Shown: in pieces, positions 28,152-39,030 of the stretch | How the letters are laid out: each line of letters begins with the position of its first letter | Numbering within the stretch: position 1 is the first letter of the stretch | DNA from: Symbiodinium natans | Taxonomy: Eukaryota; Sar; Dinophyceae; Suessiales; Symbiodiniaceae | DNA: 64,000 bases | Reading direction: 5' to 3' | Assembly: GCA_905221605.1 (NCBI GenBank) | Contig: CAJNDS010002834.1 | Span: 157,501-221,500, forward strand | Translations under genes and position numbers: made by a program | The notes under the pieces: generated by a model | Seen by the model: the letters and a program-made list of their open reading frames with translations, nothing else | What the model was told of the DNA's origin: nothing | Databases searched by the model: none

Positions 28152-28235
28152 GACATCGACGCGGAGGAGTACGTGACCATCGACCTGGATCACGCCATGG
28201 CGAGAGCGTATCAGATGAGGCCTCCGGGGTCTTCT
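28152..28235 (+). CDS. Candidate exon DIDAEEYVTIDLDHAMARAY
   Basis: GCAG|GACATCGACGCGG opens an acidic frame that continues QMRPPGSS before TTTAGGG repeats at 28238. Left flank is a CCCTAAA/CCCCTAAA array. Unknown family. Confidence 0.4.
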
Positions 28236-28237
28236 AT

Positions 28238-28330
28238 AGGGTTTAGGGTTTAGGGTTTGGGGTTTAGGGTTTGGGGTTTAGGGTTTAGGGTTTAGGGCTT
28301 GGGGTTTAGGGTTTAGGGTTTAGGGTTTAT
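28238..28330 (+). repeat. TTTAGGG array
   Basis: About 13 units with TTTGGGG variants, right of the exon at 28152. Confidence 0.85.
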
Positions 28331-28398
28331 TCAGAGTTTTGGGTCTAGGGTTTTAGGGTTTAGGGTCGGAATTGACTAGTTGAAAGTGTACACTATTC

Positions 28399-28499
28399 GA
28401 GGCAGGCCCTTGGGACATCTCACATGTTCTCTTATTGGGTTTAAGAGGATCATATGTAGGAATAATGATTGTTCAGAGGGTTTTGCAGGCCATCCTAGT
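28399..28499 (+). mobile_element. Family-1 introner-like element
   Basis: GAGGCAGGCCCTTGGGACAT...GGTTTAAGAGGATCATATG...CAGAGGGTTTTG...GGCCATCCTAG. Full-length uninterrupted copy. Confidence 0.8.
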
Positions 28500-29027
28500 C
28501 TTTAGGCCTTCTATCCCCAACGAGACCTTGGGTTTAGGGTTTAGGGTTTAGGGTTTAGGGTTTAGGGCTTTCTTCATGGAACCCGATTCCCTCAACCCTA
28601 AACCCCATCCGATAAGGCATGCGGATTTCTTCCGCAGCTTGTGGACTTGCGTCTGTTGAGGCTTTTGGATTTCAGGGCCAGGGTTCAGGATGCACAGAGC
28701 AATTCAGGGTTTGTAGGGTTTGGGGGTTAGGGTTTAGGCCTTGTTGGAGGTTTTTGGGGATTGAGTCATTTAGGATCTTCTGCGCTTACGGCCGACACTG
28801 CTTCAGCTTAGGGTTTGGGGCTTCCTGGGCTGCAGGGCCTCTGCATTGGGTTTGCATATGTCCTCGTGGTTCGGCCAGCATCTTCAGGGCTTACGGTTGA
28901 GGGTTCGGGCGTAGGGATCTAGGGCGGCATGGCCACACGCACGGGAATGCTGTGGATGACAGTGTCTGACAGTATGCGTCTATAGGGTTCAGGGTCGAGG
29001 GTTTTCGGGTTTAGGGTTTAGGGTTTA

Positions 29028-29105
29028 TATACACATTTTCCTTTATTGGATTAAAGAGGATCATGCGCAGGAATATATTTCACAGGGTTTTAAGGGCCAT
29101 CCTAG
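29028..29105 (+). mobile_element. Family-1 element, left end replaced by a TTTAGGG tract
   Basis: Only the segment ATTTTCCTTTATTGG...TTTTAAGGGCCATCCTAG remains. The left third is absent and telomeric sequence abuts the break. Confidence 0.7.
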
Positions 29106-29587
29106 TAAACTCTAAACCCTAGAGACCCCAAAACGCGAAACCACAGCCAGGGAAGGCTGCCCTATCTTCGTCGAGCCAGGCGAGTGGGAATTGCTTTGCG
29201 ACACCCGAAGCCCTAAACCCTAAACCCTAATCCCGAAACGAGCTTTCCAGGGAGCTTTGGGCTTGACAGGCAATGCTTTTGAAAGCCAAAGCCCTGCAAC
29301 CCCTAAACCGATAGTGTTGGGAGAGAGAGAGAGAGAGAGCCCTAAACCCTAAGCCCTAAACCCTACACCCTAAACCCTAAACCCAAACCCCAAACCCTAA
29401 ACCCTAAACCCCAAACCCCAAACCCTAAACCCTAAACCCTAAACCCACAGGGGTCCGCCGAGGACCCGAACCCTGTAACAAGTGTAAAGGCTCAAGGAGT
29501 CCAGGGTGTTTTGTTTGGGTTTACCAGATTACAGTTAGATGGACGGGGCTTAGGTTTTAGGGTTTAGAGTTTAGGCTTTTGGAGTAG

Positions 29588-29738
29588 GGTTTAGGGCTTA
29601 GGGCTTAGGGCTTAGGGCTTAGGGCTTAGGGCTTAGGGCGTAGGGCTTAGGGCTTAGGGCTTAGGGCTTAGGGCTTAGGGCTTAGGGCTTAGGGCTTAGG
29701 GCTTAGGGCTTAGGGCTTAGGGCTAGGGCTTAGGGCTT
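29588..29738 (+). repeat. TTAGGGC array
   Basis: About 21 nearly perfect units of TTAGGGC (GGGCTTA), one GTAGGGC: a homogeneous heptamer variant. Confidence 0.9.
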
Positions 29739-30250
29739 CGGCAGTAGAGGACCCCGTAAGTACAGGGTTGAGGCTTGAGTTTATCGTCTGTTTGGGAGGT
29801 AGGCTGTGCAGGCGAAGCTGCTGTGGGCCAGGAGGTTATCTCACAAGCCTGAAGCTCACAGCCCTTAGGGTTTAGGGTTTCGGGTTTATAGGGTTCATAG
29901 GCTTTCGGGCTTTGCTGGAGGGTTTTAGGGTTTGGGGTTTAGGGTTTATAGGGTTTAGGGCTTCTACTGGGGTTTAGGGTTTTGGGGTTTAGGCCTGAAA
30001 CCCTACAACCCTGAGCCCTGGACGCCAGATCATGACCTCAAAGAGGGCACATGCACGCTGAATATCAAAAGCGCCCTGACAATCTACAACGTCGGATGCC
30101 TACGGGTTTGGGGGTTTGGGGCGTTTGGGGCATTTGGGGTTTGGGTGTTTTAGGGGTTTAGGGCTCAGGGCTTGGGGTTTCAGAGTTCAGGATTAAGCTA
30201 AGGGTCCTGCAGGGGGGTTTAGATGTTTCGGGGGTTACAGAGTTTAAAGG

Positions 30251-30365
30251 CCTACTACGTGGAGGTTCAGGGTACTTATAACCCCAATTATCACTGTACT
30301 TGTAGAGGCCCCGAATGCCGAAGTCCTCTAAGTAAGTTACAAGTAGACTTATAATTGGGGTTACC
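30251..30365 (+). mobile_element. Family-8 element, best copy
   Basis: CGTGGAGGTTCAGGGTACTTATAACCCCAATTAT...ATAATTGGGGTTACC. The arms TATAACCCCAATTAT / ATAATTGGGGTTA are inverted repeats. A CCCTAAA array follows directly. Confidence 0.6.
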
Positions 30366-30420
30366 TAAACCCTAAACCCTAAACCCTAAACCCTAAACCC
30401 TAAACCCTAAACCCTAAACC
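30364..30420 (-). repeat. CCCTAAA array
   Basis: About eight units directly attached to the family-8 element ending at 30365. Confidence 0.85.
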
Positions 30421-30543
30421 GCGTAAAGTCTTCACATGGGTCAGATATATAAGGGCTCGCCTTTAAGGGTTTCACTCCCTTCTAAGAACTAGTGAGTCAG
30501 CAGGATGAAGCCAGAGACCCCTGAACGTTCCCTAAAGTAGCAC

Positions 30544-30642
30544 AGGGTTCAGGGTTCAGGGTTCAGGGTTCAGGGTTTAGGGTTTAGGGTTTAGGGTTTA
30601 GGGTTTAGGGTTTAGGGTTTAGGGTTTAGGGTTTAGGGTTTC
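30544..30642 (+). repeat. TTCAGGG then TTTAGGG array
   Basis: Five TTCAGGG units followed by about nine TTTAGGG. Confidence 0.85.
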
Positions 30643-31158
30643 GTTTTACCGGGGAAACTTCCCCAAGTAACAATATAGGCGTGTTGAGGTCACATGGTAA
30701 GCGAGTTCATGTGTGGAAAATCACCATTCTCAAGCCTGAACCCGGACCCCAAACCCTGAACCGCAAGCTTCTTCGGCAGCATTGACCTCCTTGGAAAACT
30801 CTGCTAGTAAGTACCAGAGGCTTCGGGGTTTAGGGTTTAGGATTTGGGGTTTAGGGTTTGGGGTTTGGTAGGGTTTGGGGTTTAGGGTTTAGGGTTTAGG
30901 GTTTAGGGTTTAGGGTTTAGGGTTTAGGGTTTGGGGTTTAGGGAGGTGCATCAACATCTATGTCAGAGAACCACCCTACAGAACCTTCGAAGGGTTCTAG
31001 CGGGCACCTCAGCCCTACTAAGAACCAAGATTTAGGGTTTAGGGTTTACGGTTTCCTGGGTCTGCTGCACCAACTGCTGTGTTGAGGGCTTCAGACAGCC
31101 AGTGAGCTTTGGTAGGACACTGGGTCCAGAATTTCGAGATCTGAGGACATAGCGTGTG

Positions 31159-31238
31159 GGTTTAGGGTTTAGGGTTTAGGGTTTAGGGTTTAGGGTCTAG
31201 GGTTTAGGGTTTAGGGTTTAGGGTTTAGGGTTTAGGGC
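31159..31238 (+). repeat. TTTAGGG array
   Basis: About eleven units left of the candidate exon at 31267. Confidence 0.85.
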
Positions 31239-31266
31239 CACCCTAAACCCCAACCCCAAACCCAAG

Positions 31267-31341
31267 AATCGGGTTCTCAATCAGAGTCCACGTGCTCAGC
31301 GGCACAGAGACCGGCTCAGACTGGGAAGCCAAATCTCCGAA
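31267..31341 (+). CDS. Candidate exon IGFSIRVHVLSGTETGSDWE
   Basis: Follows CCCAAG|AATCGGG and continues AKSPK before CCCTAAA repeats. Mixed hydrophobic/polar protein-like frame of about 25 codons. Confidence 0.35.
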
Positions 31342-31343
31342 GC

Positions 31344-31445
31344 CCTAAACCCTAAGCCCTAAACCCTAAACCCTAAACCCTAAACCCTAAGCCCTAAACC
31401 CTAAACCCTAAACCCTAAACCCTAAACCCTAAACCCTAAACCCTA
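31344..31445 (-). repeat. CCCTAAA array
   Basis: About 14 units with a few CCCTAAG; lies between candidate exons 31267-31341 and 31444-31533. Confidence 0.85.
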
Positions 31446-31533
31446 CGCCGAGGACACGGCCATGCCCCTCCGCATTTCGCCTGGCACCCTAGGAGCTGAG
31501 GGTGCTGAGGGGCCGATGAAAGCCCCAGTTACC
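31444..31533 (+). CDS. Candidate exon YAEDTAMPLRISPGTLGAEG
   Basis: Continues AEGPMKAPVT between two CCCTAAA blocks. Codon-like, non-repetitive. Confidence 0.35.
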
Positions 31534-31747
31534 CTAAACCCTAAACCCCTAAGCCCCTAACCCTAAACCCCAAACCCTAAACCCCAAAACCCTAAACCCT
31601 AAAGCCCCCCAAAAAGGAACTACCCGCCCTCATCCGCAAAGCCCTAAATCCTAAACCCTAAACCCTAAACCCTACACCTTATTGGGCTTATTCGAGGTGG
31701 AGTCTCCCAGTCTCGGGGGTTTCAGGGACTTTGTGGTTTCGGGGCTT

Positions 31748-31860
31748 TCCCTAAACCCTAAACCCTAAACCCTAAACCCTAAACCCTAAACCCTAAACCC
31801 TAAACCCTAAACCCTAAACCCTAAACCCTAAACCCTAAACCCTAAACCCTAACCCTAAAC
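31748..31860 (-). repeat. CCCTAAA array
   Basis: About 16 units. Confidence 0.9.
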
Positions 31861-32077
31861 CCCCAAACCCTAGACCTTAAACCCCAGCTCGAGCCCCCCC
31901 CCGAAGTGCAGTTCCTTTTTTGGGGGGGGTTTAGGGTTTAGGGGGTTTTGTTCAGGGGTTTAGGGGGGCAAGGGTCTAGGCGAGGGCCTCTCAGCTTTTT
32001 TATAATTCACCACAAAATCCGACCACTATCGACCCGGAACAGTTTGAGACGTACAAAGAATTGCAAGGGTAGCCACT

Positions 32078-32232
32078 GTTAAGGGTTATAATGAGGGACC
32101 CCCTAACCTTATTCCCCTATATAACCCCTATATGTACCTTATATAGTCCATATACCTATAAGTAGCCCTCAAAGAACCCCTAAACAACCCCTAAGGTCCC
32201 TTATGACTTAGGGCTACTCCTTTAGTCCCTTG
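32078..32232 (+). mobile_element. Family-7 element, most complete copy
   Basis: AATGAGGGACCCCCTAACCTTATTCCCC, ATATAACCCC..CCTTATATAGTCC...AAGTAGCCC...CCCCTAAGGTCCC...TAGTCCCTTGAC. Confidence 0.65.
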
Positions 32233-32267
32233 ACACGGCAGCTTCCTAAATCCTAAACTTCCTCAAC

Positions 32268-32374
32268 CTTCGTAGCCCAGTGGTACCCTTTACCCTTTTT
32301 TTGGTTCTGGGCTCCCTTGTAAAGTAGCCAACAAAAGGGTACCCGTATTAGAATATGGTTACTGCCCGACTAAG
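32268..32374 (+). mobile_element. Family-2 introner-like element
   Basis: CTTCGTAGCCCAGTGGTACCC...AAAGTAGCCAACAAAAGGGTACCC...GGTTACTGCCCGACTAAG. Full length, no telomeric tract inside. Confidence 0.8.
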
Positions 32375-32494
32375 AAACCCGACTCCTCCGTGCCACACTG
32401 CGACGGTGAGCAAAAGGATTCCCTTGCCTGAGGACTCTACTTGGCCTGCCCCACCCTCAGCCCTAAACCCTGAACCCGAAACTACCCGAAATCT

Positions 32495-32650
32495 AAACCC
32501 TAAACCCTAAACCCTAGACCCTAAACCCTAAACCCTAAACCCTAAACCCTAAACCCTAAACCCTAAACCCTAAACCCTAAACCCTAAACCCTAAACCCTA
32601 AACCCTAAACCCTAAACCCTAAACCCTAAACCCTAAACCCTAAACCCTAA
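32495..32650 (-). repeat. CCCTAAA array, one of the longest
   Basis: About 22 units. Confidence 0.9.
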
Positions 32651-32954
32651 GCCGACCTCGGCAAAGGTTAGGGCCGCCAGCTTTCCAGCGGTGGAGGCAC
32701 CAGGCGCAAGCACCATGAGCTGCCCCTAACCTCCCTAGACCTTCGGGTTTAGGGTTTAGGGTTTAGGGTTAGGGTTTAGGATTAGGGTTTAGGGTTTAGG
32801 GTTTAGGATTTAGGGTTCAGGGACCTCAGACAGTGAAGGCAGCAACTGCAACTCCCGAAAGAAGCCTTCGACGCATGTAAGTTGCACCCCGAAGTCTCCA
32901 TGCTCATTCTCGAGTATTCTAAACATGGAGATATTTTACGCCCCAAGACTAGTT

Positions 32955-33025
32955 AGGGTTTAGGGTTTAGGGTTTAGGGTTTAGGGTTTAGGGTTTAGGG
33001 TTTAGGGTTTAGGGTTTAGGGTTTA
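32955..33025 (+). repeat. TTTAGGG array with a flanking direct duplication
   Basis: About ten units flanked by CCCCAAGACTAGTT on both sides (32941-32954 and 33028-33041), as if the array had been inserted at a site that became duplicated. Confidence 0.85.
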
Positions 33026-33439
33026 GGCCCCAAGACTAGTTTCGGTGCAACGATGCTGCAGTTGGAGCTTCTTCAGGGGGACGGCTTAAAGGGTTCCTTG
33101 CGCCGGGTTTTGGGGGCAACCGCGGCAGTGACATGGGGGGTTTAGGGTTTAGGGTTTAGGGTTTAGGGTTTAGGGTTTAGGGTTTAAGGTTTAGGGTTCT
33201 AGTGCTTAGGGGTACCTTATTTGGGTCCTGTTTATAAGGGGATCCTACTATTCGGGAGTCTGTATTAGGGTCCCTTATTACCCCCAGAAAGGGGTTTGAT
33301 TTTCTAACCCCGAAGCCCTTTTTCCTTAAACCGCCGTCCTCGCGGGATTGAGGGCTCTGGCCATTTTTAAAAGGCCTTCTGCAGTTAAACCCGAAGCCCT
33401 TACAAGCCCTAAACCCTAAACCCTCAACCCTAAACCCTA

Positions 33440-34370
33440 AACCCTAAACCTCCAGATATGTTCTAGCATGATCAAGTTATGCGCAATAGGGGAAAAACAG
33501 GACTTAGGCTTCCCTTGTGGTGTTCAGGGTTTAGGGTTTAGGGTTTAGGGTTTCGGGCTAAAACCCTCCCAAGCCCATAATTTAGATCAAGCCCACTTCG
33601 GCTGGTCGCTTTGTGCAACAAAATGTGGGAAGTTGAGTGCTTGCGGTTTAGGGTTGTAGGGGTTTGGGTTTTAGCAGTTTGAGGATTTTTGTGTTGCGGG
33701 GTTCGGGTTCAGGTTCTAAGGCCAAGTGTGTGAGTGTAGACAGGTCACATGTACCTTCTCAGCCCGTCCTTGATCTCAAACGGATGCCCTTTCCATGCCC
33801 TCTCTATTCCTAGATCATTCCGGGACCTAGCTCATGAGGGGGTGACTCAACTTGCACTTTGTTTTTTACTTTAACAAGTGCAGCCCGGAAACTTCGAATC
33901 CTTAGTGGCAAGGGTCCTCATGCAAAGACGCCGAACGGAAGCCCTAAGCCCTAAACCCTAATTTCTTCAAAGTCATCCTTGAACACTACTTCACAGCTGG
34001 TCCGTGAAGGTTGGCGATCTCTTGCGATCGGGCCGCCCGCATGCACCAGAGTCACAGGGTACAGACTGGGTTAGGCGCTCGTACAGCAGTAGTGGCTGCT
34101 CGGGAAATCTCGCCTGAAGTATCCAGAGACATCTCTTGGGGCTTGCAAGTTTAAGGCATCGCGTCTGCTTCCATTAGCTACTCTTATGCTCACATTGAGG
34201 CATGCCGTTTCTTGCTTACCATCATGTTCATGCGGGGGGGGGGGGGGGGGGGGGTGCAAAGCTTGTGCTCTGAACTCTAAACCTTGTCCAAAGCCGCAAA
34301 CCCTGCAACCTAAACCCCCTAAAACCCTAAACCCTTGAACCCTGAAACCCCAACCGTTAACCCTAAAATC
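33440..34370. other. Mostly unique DNA, no gene seen
   Basis: The least telomeric kilobase in the first half: short TTTAGGG tract at 33530, a G run at 34234, otherwise unique sequence without a supported frame or recognised element. Confidence 0.45.
34234..34254 (+). repeat. Poly-G run
   Basis: About 20 G; one of at least 20 G or C runs of 10-25 bp in the window (others near 1316, 17785, 25239, 37331, 39503, 43899, 45337, 54889, 55389, 57741, 63572). Confidence 0.85.
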
Positions 34371-34747
34371 TTATACCTTGTATCCTGAAACAGTAGCTTG
34401 AACTGACATTTTGGGTTAAGGGTTTAAGGCTTTAGGGGTTTAGGGGTTTAAAGGTTTAAGGGTTTAAGGGCTCAAGGGTTTAAGGGTCTAAGGGTTTAGG
34501 GTTTAGGGTTTACGGCTGCCTATCCAAAAGTGCAGGGCCCCGGTTAACTTCTGGACGAGCGGGTTTGCTGGACATGTGTTTCTGTCTTAGGACACAAGTT
34601 GGGCCCCCCCTAAACCCAAACCCTAAACCCTAAACCCCAAACCCTAAACCCTAAACCCTAAACCCTAAACCTAAACCCTAAACCCTAAACCCCAAACTCT
34701 ATCCTGGTTCTTTTGGGTTCCAAGGCACCCGTGGTCTCGTGAGTTTC

Positions 34748-34781
34748 TCGCAGACCTTGCCGCCGCTGGCAGACGAAAAGG
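34748..34781 (+). CDS. Candidate micro-exon TLPPLADEK
   Basis: TCGCAG|ACCTTGCCGCC...GACGAAAAG|GTGGGG has consensus splice borders directly ahead of an 11-unit TTTAGGG array. Very short, so weak on its own. Confidence 0.25.
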
Positions 34782-34783
34782 TG

Positions 34784-34862
34784 GGGTTTAGGGTTTAGGG
34801 TTTAGGGTTTAGGGTTTAGGGTTTAGGGTTTAGGGTTTAGGGTTTAGGGTTTAGGGTTTATG
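34784..34862 (+). repeat. TTTAGGG array
   Basis: About eleven units after AAAAGGTGGGG. Confidence 0.9.
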
Positions 34863-35020
34863 GCTAGGGCTTAAGAACCCAAACCGGTTTCTTGGAGTTC
34901 TTTTATGAGAGTACTTTTGGGGTCCTTGAGATGCTTCTCCCGAACACGACCCACGAAGCAGTGACGCGAAGCCCTGTTTTCCATCGGTAAGGCATCTACG
35001 AAGTTAGGGGTTTGTCTAGT

Positions 35021-35125
35021 TTGGGATGTTCCCCCTTATACTAACAGTCCTTAATCGGGTTTCTAGTACACCCCAGTTATATTCCCAAAGAAGAAGTGTA
35101 AGTAGAAGGGGAAAAACATCCCAAG
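35021..35125 (+). mobile_element. Family-6 TIR element
   Basis: TTGGGATGTTCCCCCTTATAC...GGGGAAAAACATCCCAAG. GTTT occurs on both sides, allowing a GT-AG type intron as in the RCC1-like gene; its flanks have no clear coding frame. Confidence 0.75.
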
Positions 35126-35809
35126 GTTTAGGGTTGTCTGGGAAGTTTGTCGCTCTATGGCTGGATGCATCGTGTATCCCTCCTCTTTTATTCTCGACGC
35201 CAGCATTACACAAAACCAGGATGCCTGTACTTGGCTTTATCCTTAAAAACTCAAAGGTACGATGAGACCTTACAGGAATCATTACATTGATACGACTTTT
35301 TCAGCATGGACAAAAAATGAGCAGACAGAAGTAAGTCCCAAAGCCTATAAAGCTTCTCAAGCCGAATAAACTGAAGCCGTTAAAGCCTATAAAGCCTAAG
35401 CCCTGAACCCTAGGGTGAGGGATAAGTTTAGGGTATATTGGGTTTTTGAAGTTGTTTTGCCCAGCTTTAGGAGGGCTTAGAGTGTTCGGTAGGTCCCGGT
35501 AGGGTTCGATGTTTTGACACGAAACAGCCCTTGAAAGCGTTGAGTTTTTTTAAGAAGTTTCCTAAACCATAAACCCCAAAAAACTCACGGAAAAGCTCCT
35601 TCTCCGGTAAATGGGCACCGCGCAAAGGTCTCCCCTCAACCTTCAACCCTAACCCTAAACCCTAAACCCAGCCCTAAACCCTAAACCCTATACCCTCAAC
35701 CCTGTACCCTAAACCCAAGATGTTGAGTTCTTTGAGTCGGAGAGGTCCTAATCCCTAAGCCCGATAAACCTTACACCCTAAACCCGCGACCCTGAAGCCT
35801 GAAGCCTTT

Positions 35810-35882
35810 GTGGTGCCTTACTGTAACTTTAGATCCTTAGCCTTTTTGGCTTTATTGGGTTTCTTCATATGGCAGCTAGCAT
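35810..35882 (+). mobile_element. Family-11 element, 3' truncated
   Basis: GTGGTGCCTTACTGTAACTTTAGATCC, TTAGCCTTTTTGGC...ATATGGCAGCTAGC; the CTACCCTCC end is missing. Confidence 0.55.
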
Positions 35883-36054
35883 TCAATTCATGGCCATGCA
35901 TGGCCTAAGACTCTTCGAAGCGGGGTGTAGCCCCCAAACGATAAACAACTGCTTAAACTCCATAAACCCGGATGTTGGACCCGAAATCCTAGACCCGAAG
36001 CCCGAAATCCTAAGCCCTAACCCCTTAACGCGCAAACCCTGGATCCGAAAGGGA

Positions 36055-36113
36055 GGGCTTGCTGCGCTTCAGGTGGCCGAGGACATCGATGATAGCACTG
36101 AGGCACCAGAAGG
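36055..36113 (+). CDS. Candidate exon ending CCAGAAG|GTTTAGGG
   Basis: GGLAALQ then VAEDIDDSTEAPE. CTTCAG|GTGG can be an acceptor, and the donor GT is part of the downstream TTTAGGG tract. Acidic frame; upstream part of the island is CCCTAA-derived. Confidence 0.35.
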
Positions 36114-36304
36114 TTTAGGGTTGAGGGTTTAGGGTTTAGGGTTTAGGGTTCAGGGTTCAGGGTTCAGGGTTCAGGGTTTGGGTTTGGGGTTAGCATGAAC
36201 CACACGGACCAGCACGACGCGCTGCCATTGGTGCAGTCGCGAAATCTGCGAGGGGGGAAGCAGAGAATAACCGCTTGAATCGATCCGGGGTTCTGAGGCA
36301 GTAA

Positions 36305-36535
36305 GGCCTGCGCCAGGGGTTTGGCCAACAGATTCGCAGGACGCATCCGCATCGGGAGCAGCCGAGCCCGACATCCTGCCAGACGCCAGGATTTTCCTGC
36401 GGTCCGAACGGGCAACGATCTACGAGACCGACCCCACAAGCCAGAGCAAAGGTGGTCGGCTGAAGCGGGATGATGTGCGAAAGCGGTCCAAGCAGCCCCT
36501 TGAAGAGAGACTAGCCAAGTCAAAGGTCGAAGCTG
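36305..36535 (+). CDS. Candidate exon, acidic/basic linker-like protein segment
   Basis: The plus-strand frame reads VWPTDSQDASASGAAEPDIL, PDARIFLRSERATIYETDPT, SQSKGGRLKRDDVRKRSKQP and LEERLAKSKVEAG. The charged, low-hydrophobic composition is typical of a nuclear or linker region. A longer open frame on the opposite strand is Arg/Ala/Pro-rich and is judged the shadow. Flanked left by GGGTTCAG/TTTAGGG repeats. Confidence 0.4.
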
Positions 36536-36649
36536 GGGGTGGTTATCTTTTAGGGTTCGGGGTTTCGGCTTTAAAGGTTTTGGGATCGAGCCCCGTACAC
36601 TTTAGGGATTTAGGAGTTTCGGGTCTAACGTAGGGTGTTAGGTTGCGGT

Positions 36650-36751
36650 TTAGGGTTTAGGGTTTAGGGTTTAGGGTTTAGGGTTTAGGGTTTAGGGTTT
36701 AGGGTTTAGGGTTTAGGGTTTAGGGTTTAGGGTTTAGGGTTTAGGGTTAGG
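36650..36751 (+). repeat. TTTAGGG array
   Basis: About 14 units; GTTAGGTTGC occurs just before and just after it, suggesting a flanking duplication. Confidence 0.85.
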
Positions 36752-37109
36752 TTGCAGGGACGTTTGTATTTTTGCTTTGGCATGCCGAGACTTCCTGCCC
36801 TGGTCCAGCTCACGGGGGGCCTTACGAAGTTCAAGCCCGCAGCCCCGGCTAGCTACCCTTTCCAGGCTGCCATCTTGGACGAAGCGTACCTCTGGCCCGA
36901 AAACCCCTGAACCCTAAACCCTAAACACTCAACCCCAGGTTATCAGCTCCCTAAGTTCAAAGGGCAAAGCCCCAAAAGAGCCCCCAGGGCTCGTAGCACA
37001 ATCATCAGACCTTTTGACTGAACCGAACCCTCCTAAACCCCAAAAACCCTAAACCCTAAGCATCATGAAACCTTCCCCAAACAAGCCTGAAGGCATACAT
37101 CCCTTGGCC

Positions 37110-37216
37110 TTGCTTAGCAAAAAGTTGAATTTTGAACTTTTTGGGTCTCCTTACTTAGTAGGAATATGCAAGTTTTACCGTTTTTTTTTCTCTCTGGTTC
37201 TTGGAGAAAAAGTAAC
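37110..37216 (+). mobile_element. Family-12 dispersed element
   Basis: TTGAACTTTTTGGGTCTCC, TTACTTAGTAGGAATATGC...CTCTGGTTCTTGGAGAAAAAGTAAC matches 52410-52512. Confidence 0.5.
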
Positions 37217-37542
37217 ACCCCATCCCCCACCCCTCCCCCAAAACATTCGGTCGTAATTAATGTAGGTCATAAAATGGCACGAAGAAACCTACTACCCTAA
37301 ACGCTATATAATGTTGACTTGGCGTGAATACCTCCCCCCCCCCCCCCCCGGCTCGACTAGAAAACCCAAATTTTCAAGAACACATAGGTCCAAGAGACCA
37401 GTCCAAACTGATTTATGCCTCAGGAAACTGAGAGGGTCATGTATAGCATAAAGGCAATCGCCCACTTTTCGCAAAATTCTGGGTTGCTGCCCCCCCCCCC
37501 CCCCTCCCCAACTCTGGCCCTAAATCATAAAAAAAAAAACAG

Positions 37543-37650
37543 TGGCTACTGGACGAGGCCCAGAAGAGGCGCAGGAGAGGTCCAGCAGAGGCGCAGCCCT
37601 TTGAAAAGCAGGCCTTCCCAAACAAGACGAAAGCTTTTGTGAAACCCGAA
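37543..37650 (+). CDS. Candidate exon WLLDEAQKRRRRGPAEAQPF
   Basis: Frame continues EKQAFPNKTKAFVKPEP. Basic, protein-like; preceded by poly-C and a poly-A run. Unknown family. Confidence 0.35.
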
Positions 37651-37725
37651 CCCTCTGCAATTAGATTTTTTCTCGGCCCCCTGCCGGAGAGATTGAATCA
37701 AAGAGAAGTGAACAAAGCCCTAAAC

Positions 37726-37810
37726 TGGGAATGTTCGCCCTTATAGTCCTTAGTAGGGATAATAGTACCCCCTATATTATCACACCCACGAGTATACGGG
37801 ATAAATCCCT
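37726..37810 (+). mobile_element. Family-6 element, shortened
   Basis: CTGGGAATGTTCGCCCTTATAG...TAGTACCCCC...TATACGGGATAAATCCC. Right terminus eroded; CCCTAAA follows. Confidence 0.55.
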
Positions 37811-38346
37811 AAACCCTAAACCTAAACCCTAAACTCCAAACCCTAAACCCTAAACCCTAAGCCCACAAATTTGAGTTCCAAGAGGTTTTGGGGTTCAGGG
37901 TCGTGACTCGCAATGCAGGTGGGTCCTGGCGTCCAGCGCGTGAAGGCAGCCACCGGGTTACTCTGGCCGTTCTGTTGGGTTTAGGGTTTAGTCTTTAGGG
38001 TTCAGGGTTTAGGGTTTAGGGTTTGGGGCCTAGGGCCTAGGGTTTAGGGTTTAGGGTTTGGGGCCTAGGGTTTAGGGTTTGGGGTTTGGGGTTTGGGGCC
38101 CTACAACCGGGGTCTTAAGGTTTAGTGAGTAGCGCCCTGCGATTCCATCAAACGTATCTTGGAAACTTCCGGCGTGCCTGAACCCCAGTAACCCCCATAG
38201 CTTTAAGCAACAAGAAAAGGGTTTAGGGTTTAGGGTTTGGGGTTTAGGGTTTAGGGTTTAGGTTTTAGGGTTTAGGTTTAGGTCTAGGGTCGCATTACCA
38301 TCAGCCTATAAACCCTGAACCCTGAGCCCTACACTTGCGCAGCATG

Positions 38347-38427
38347 GCCTTTCAGGGTTTAGGTTCCCTTTTCAGCCCCTCTAAACCCGAAAGGGCACCC
38401 TTTTCTATTCCTAGGTTATTCTCAAGG
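38347..38427 (+). mobile_element. Family-3 element, left end replaced by telomere-like sequence
   Basis: TTCCCTTTTCAGCCCCTCTAAACCCGAAAGGGCACCC...TTCCTAGGTTATTCTCAAGG keeps only the right part of the family. Confidence 0.55.
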
Positions 38428-38947
38428 CTCGAATCCCCACACCCTAAACCTATAAACCCCCAAAAACTTCAACTCTAAGACCGAAAAGTCCGTTCTGTGA
38501 GGGTTTTCTGGGCAATCCTTAGGGCTTAGGGTTTAGGGTTTAGGGTGGAACCCTACAGGCCTAGACGCCAAAGCCTCATCGGCCCCAAGGGAGGGGGCGG
38601 AGGGGTTCATGGGGGGGGGGGGGCAGGTACCCAGGGAAACCGCATGAGCCCTGCAAACCCTGACTCCTAAGCCCTCAAGACTAAACCCTAACCCTAAACC
38701 CTAAACCCTGACTCCTAGACCCTGAACCCTAAACCCTAAACCCTAAATCCTACCCCCTAAACCCTAAACCCGAAACCCACGCATCCTAAACCCTGCAAGC
38801 CCTCAGGCCCCAGAAGCCCAAGGCTTTCTCAACCCTGAAAACCTTAAAGCCTAAACCGTAAACCCGTGAACCCCAAACCCTAACTAAACCTTAAATCCTC
38901 AAACCCTAATCCCTGAACCCTAAACCCTAAACCCCAAACCTCGTCAT

Positions 38948-39030
38948 CGTTACCTTGCTGGCCCAGGCCGAGCTGAGAGGAAGCACCCTGGACCTTCCGG
39001 CATACAGCTCTGCCGAGGCAGAACCTTGGG
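38948..39030 (+). CDS. Candidate exon with AELRGSTLDLPAYSSAEAEP
   Basis: Reads VTLLAQ then AELRGSTLDLPAYSSAEAEP between a CCCTAAA tract and a TTTAGGG tract. An internal CAG|G start is possible. Confidence 0.35.

Noticed and set aside
36164-36523. Minus-strand ORF of 119 codons
   Set aside because: Arg/Ala/Pro-rich composition and tail from TTCAGGG repeats; the plus-strand frame has more protein-like composition.
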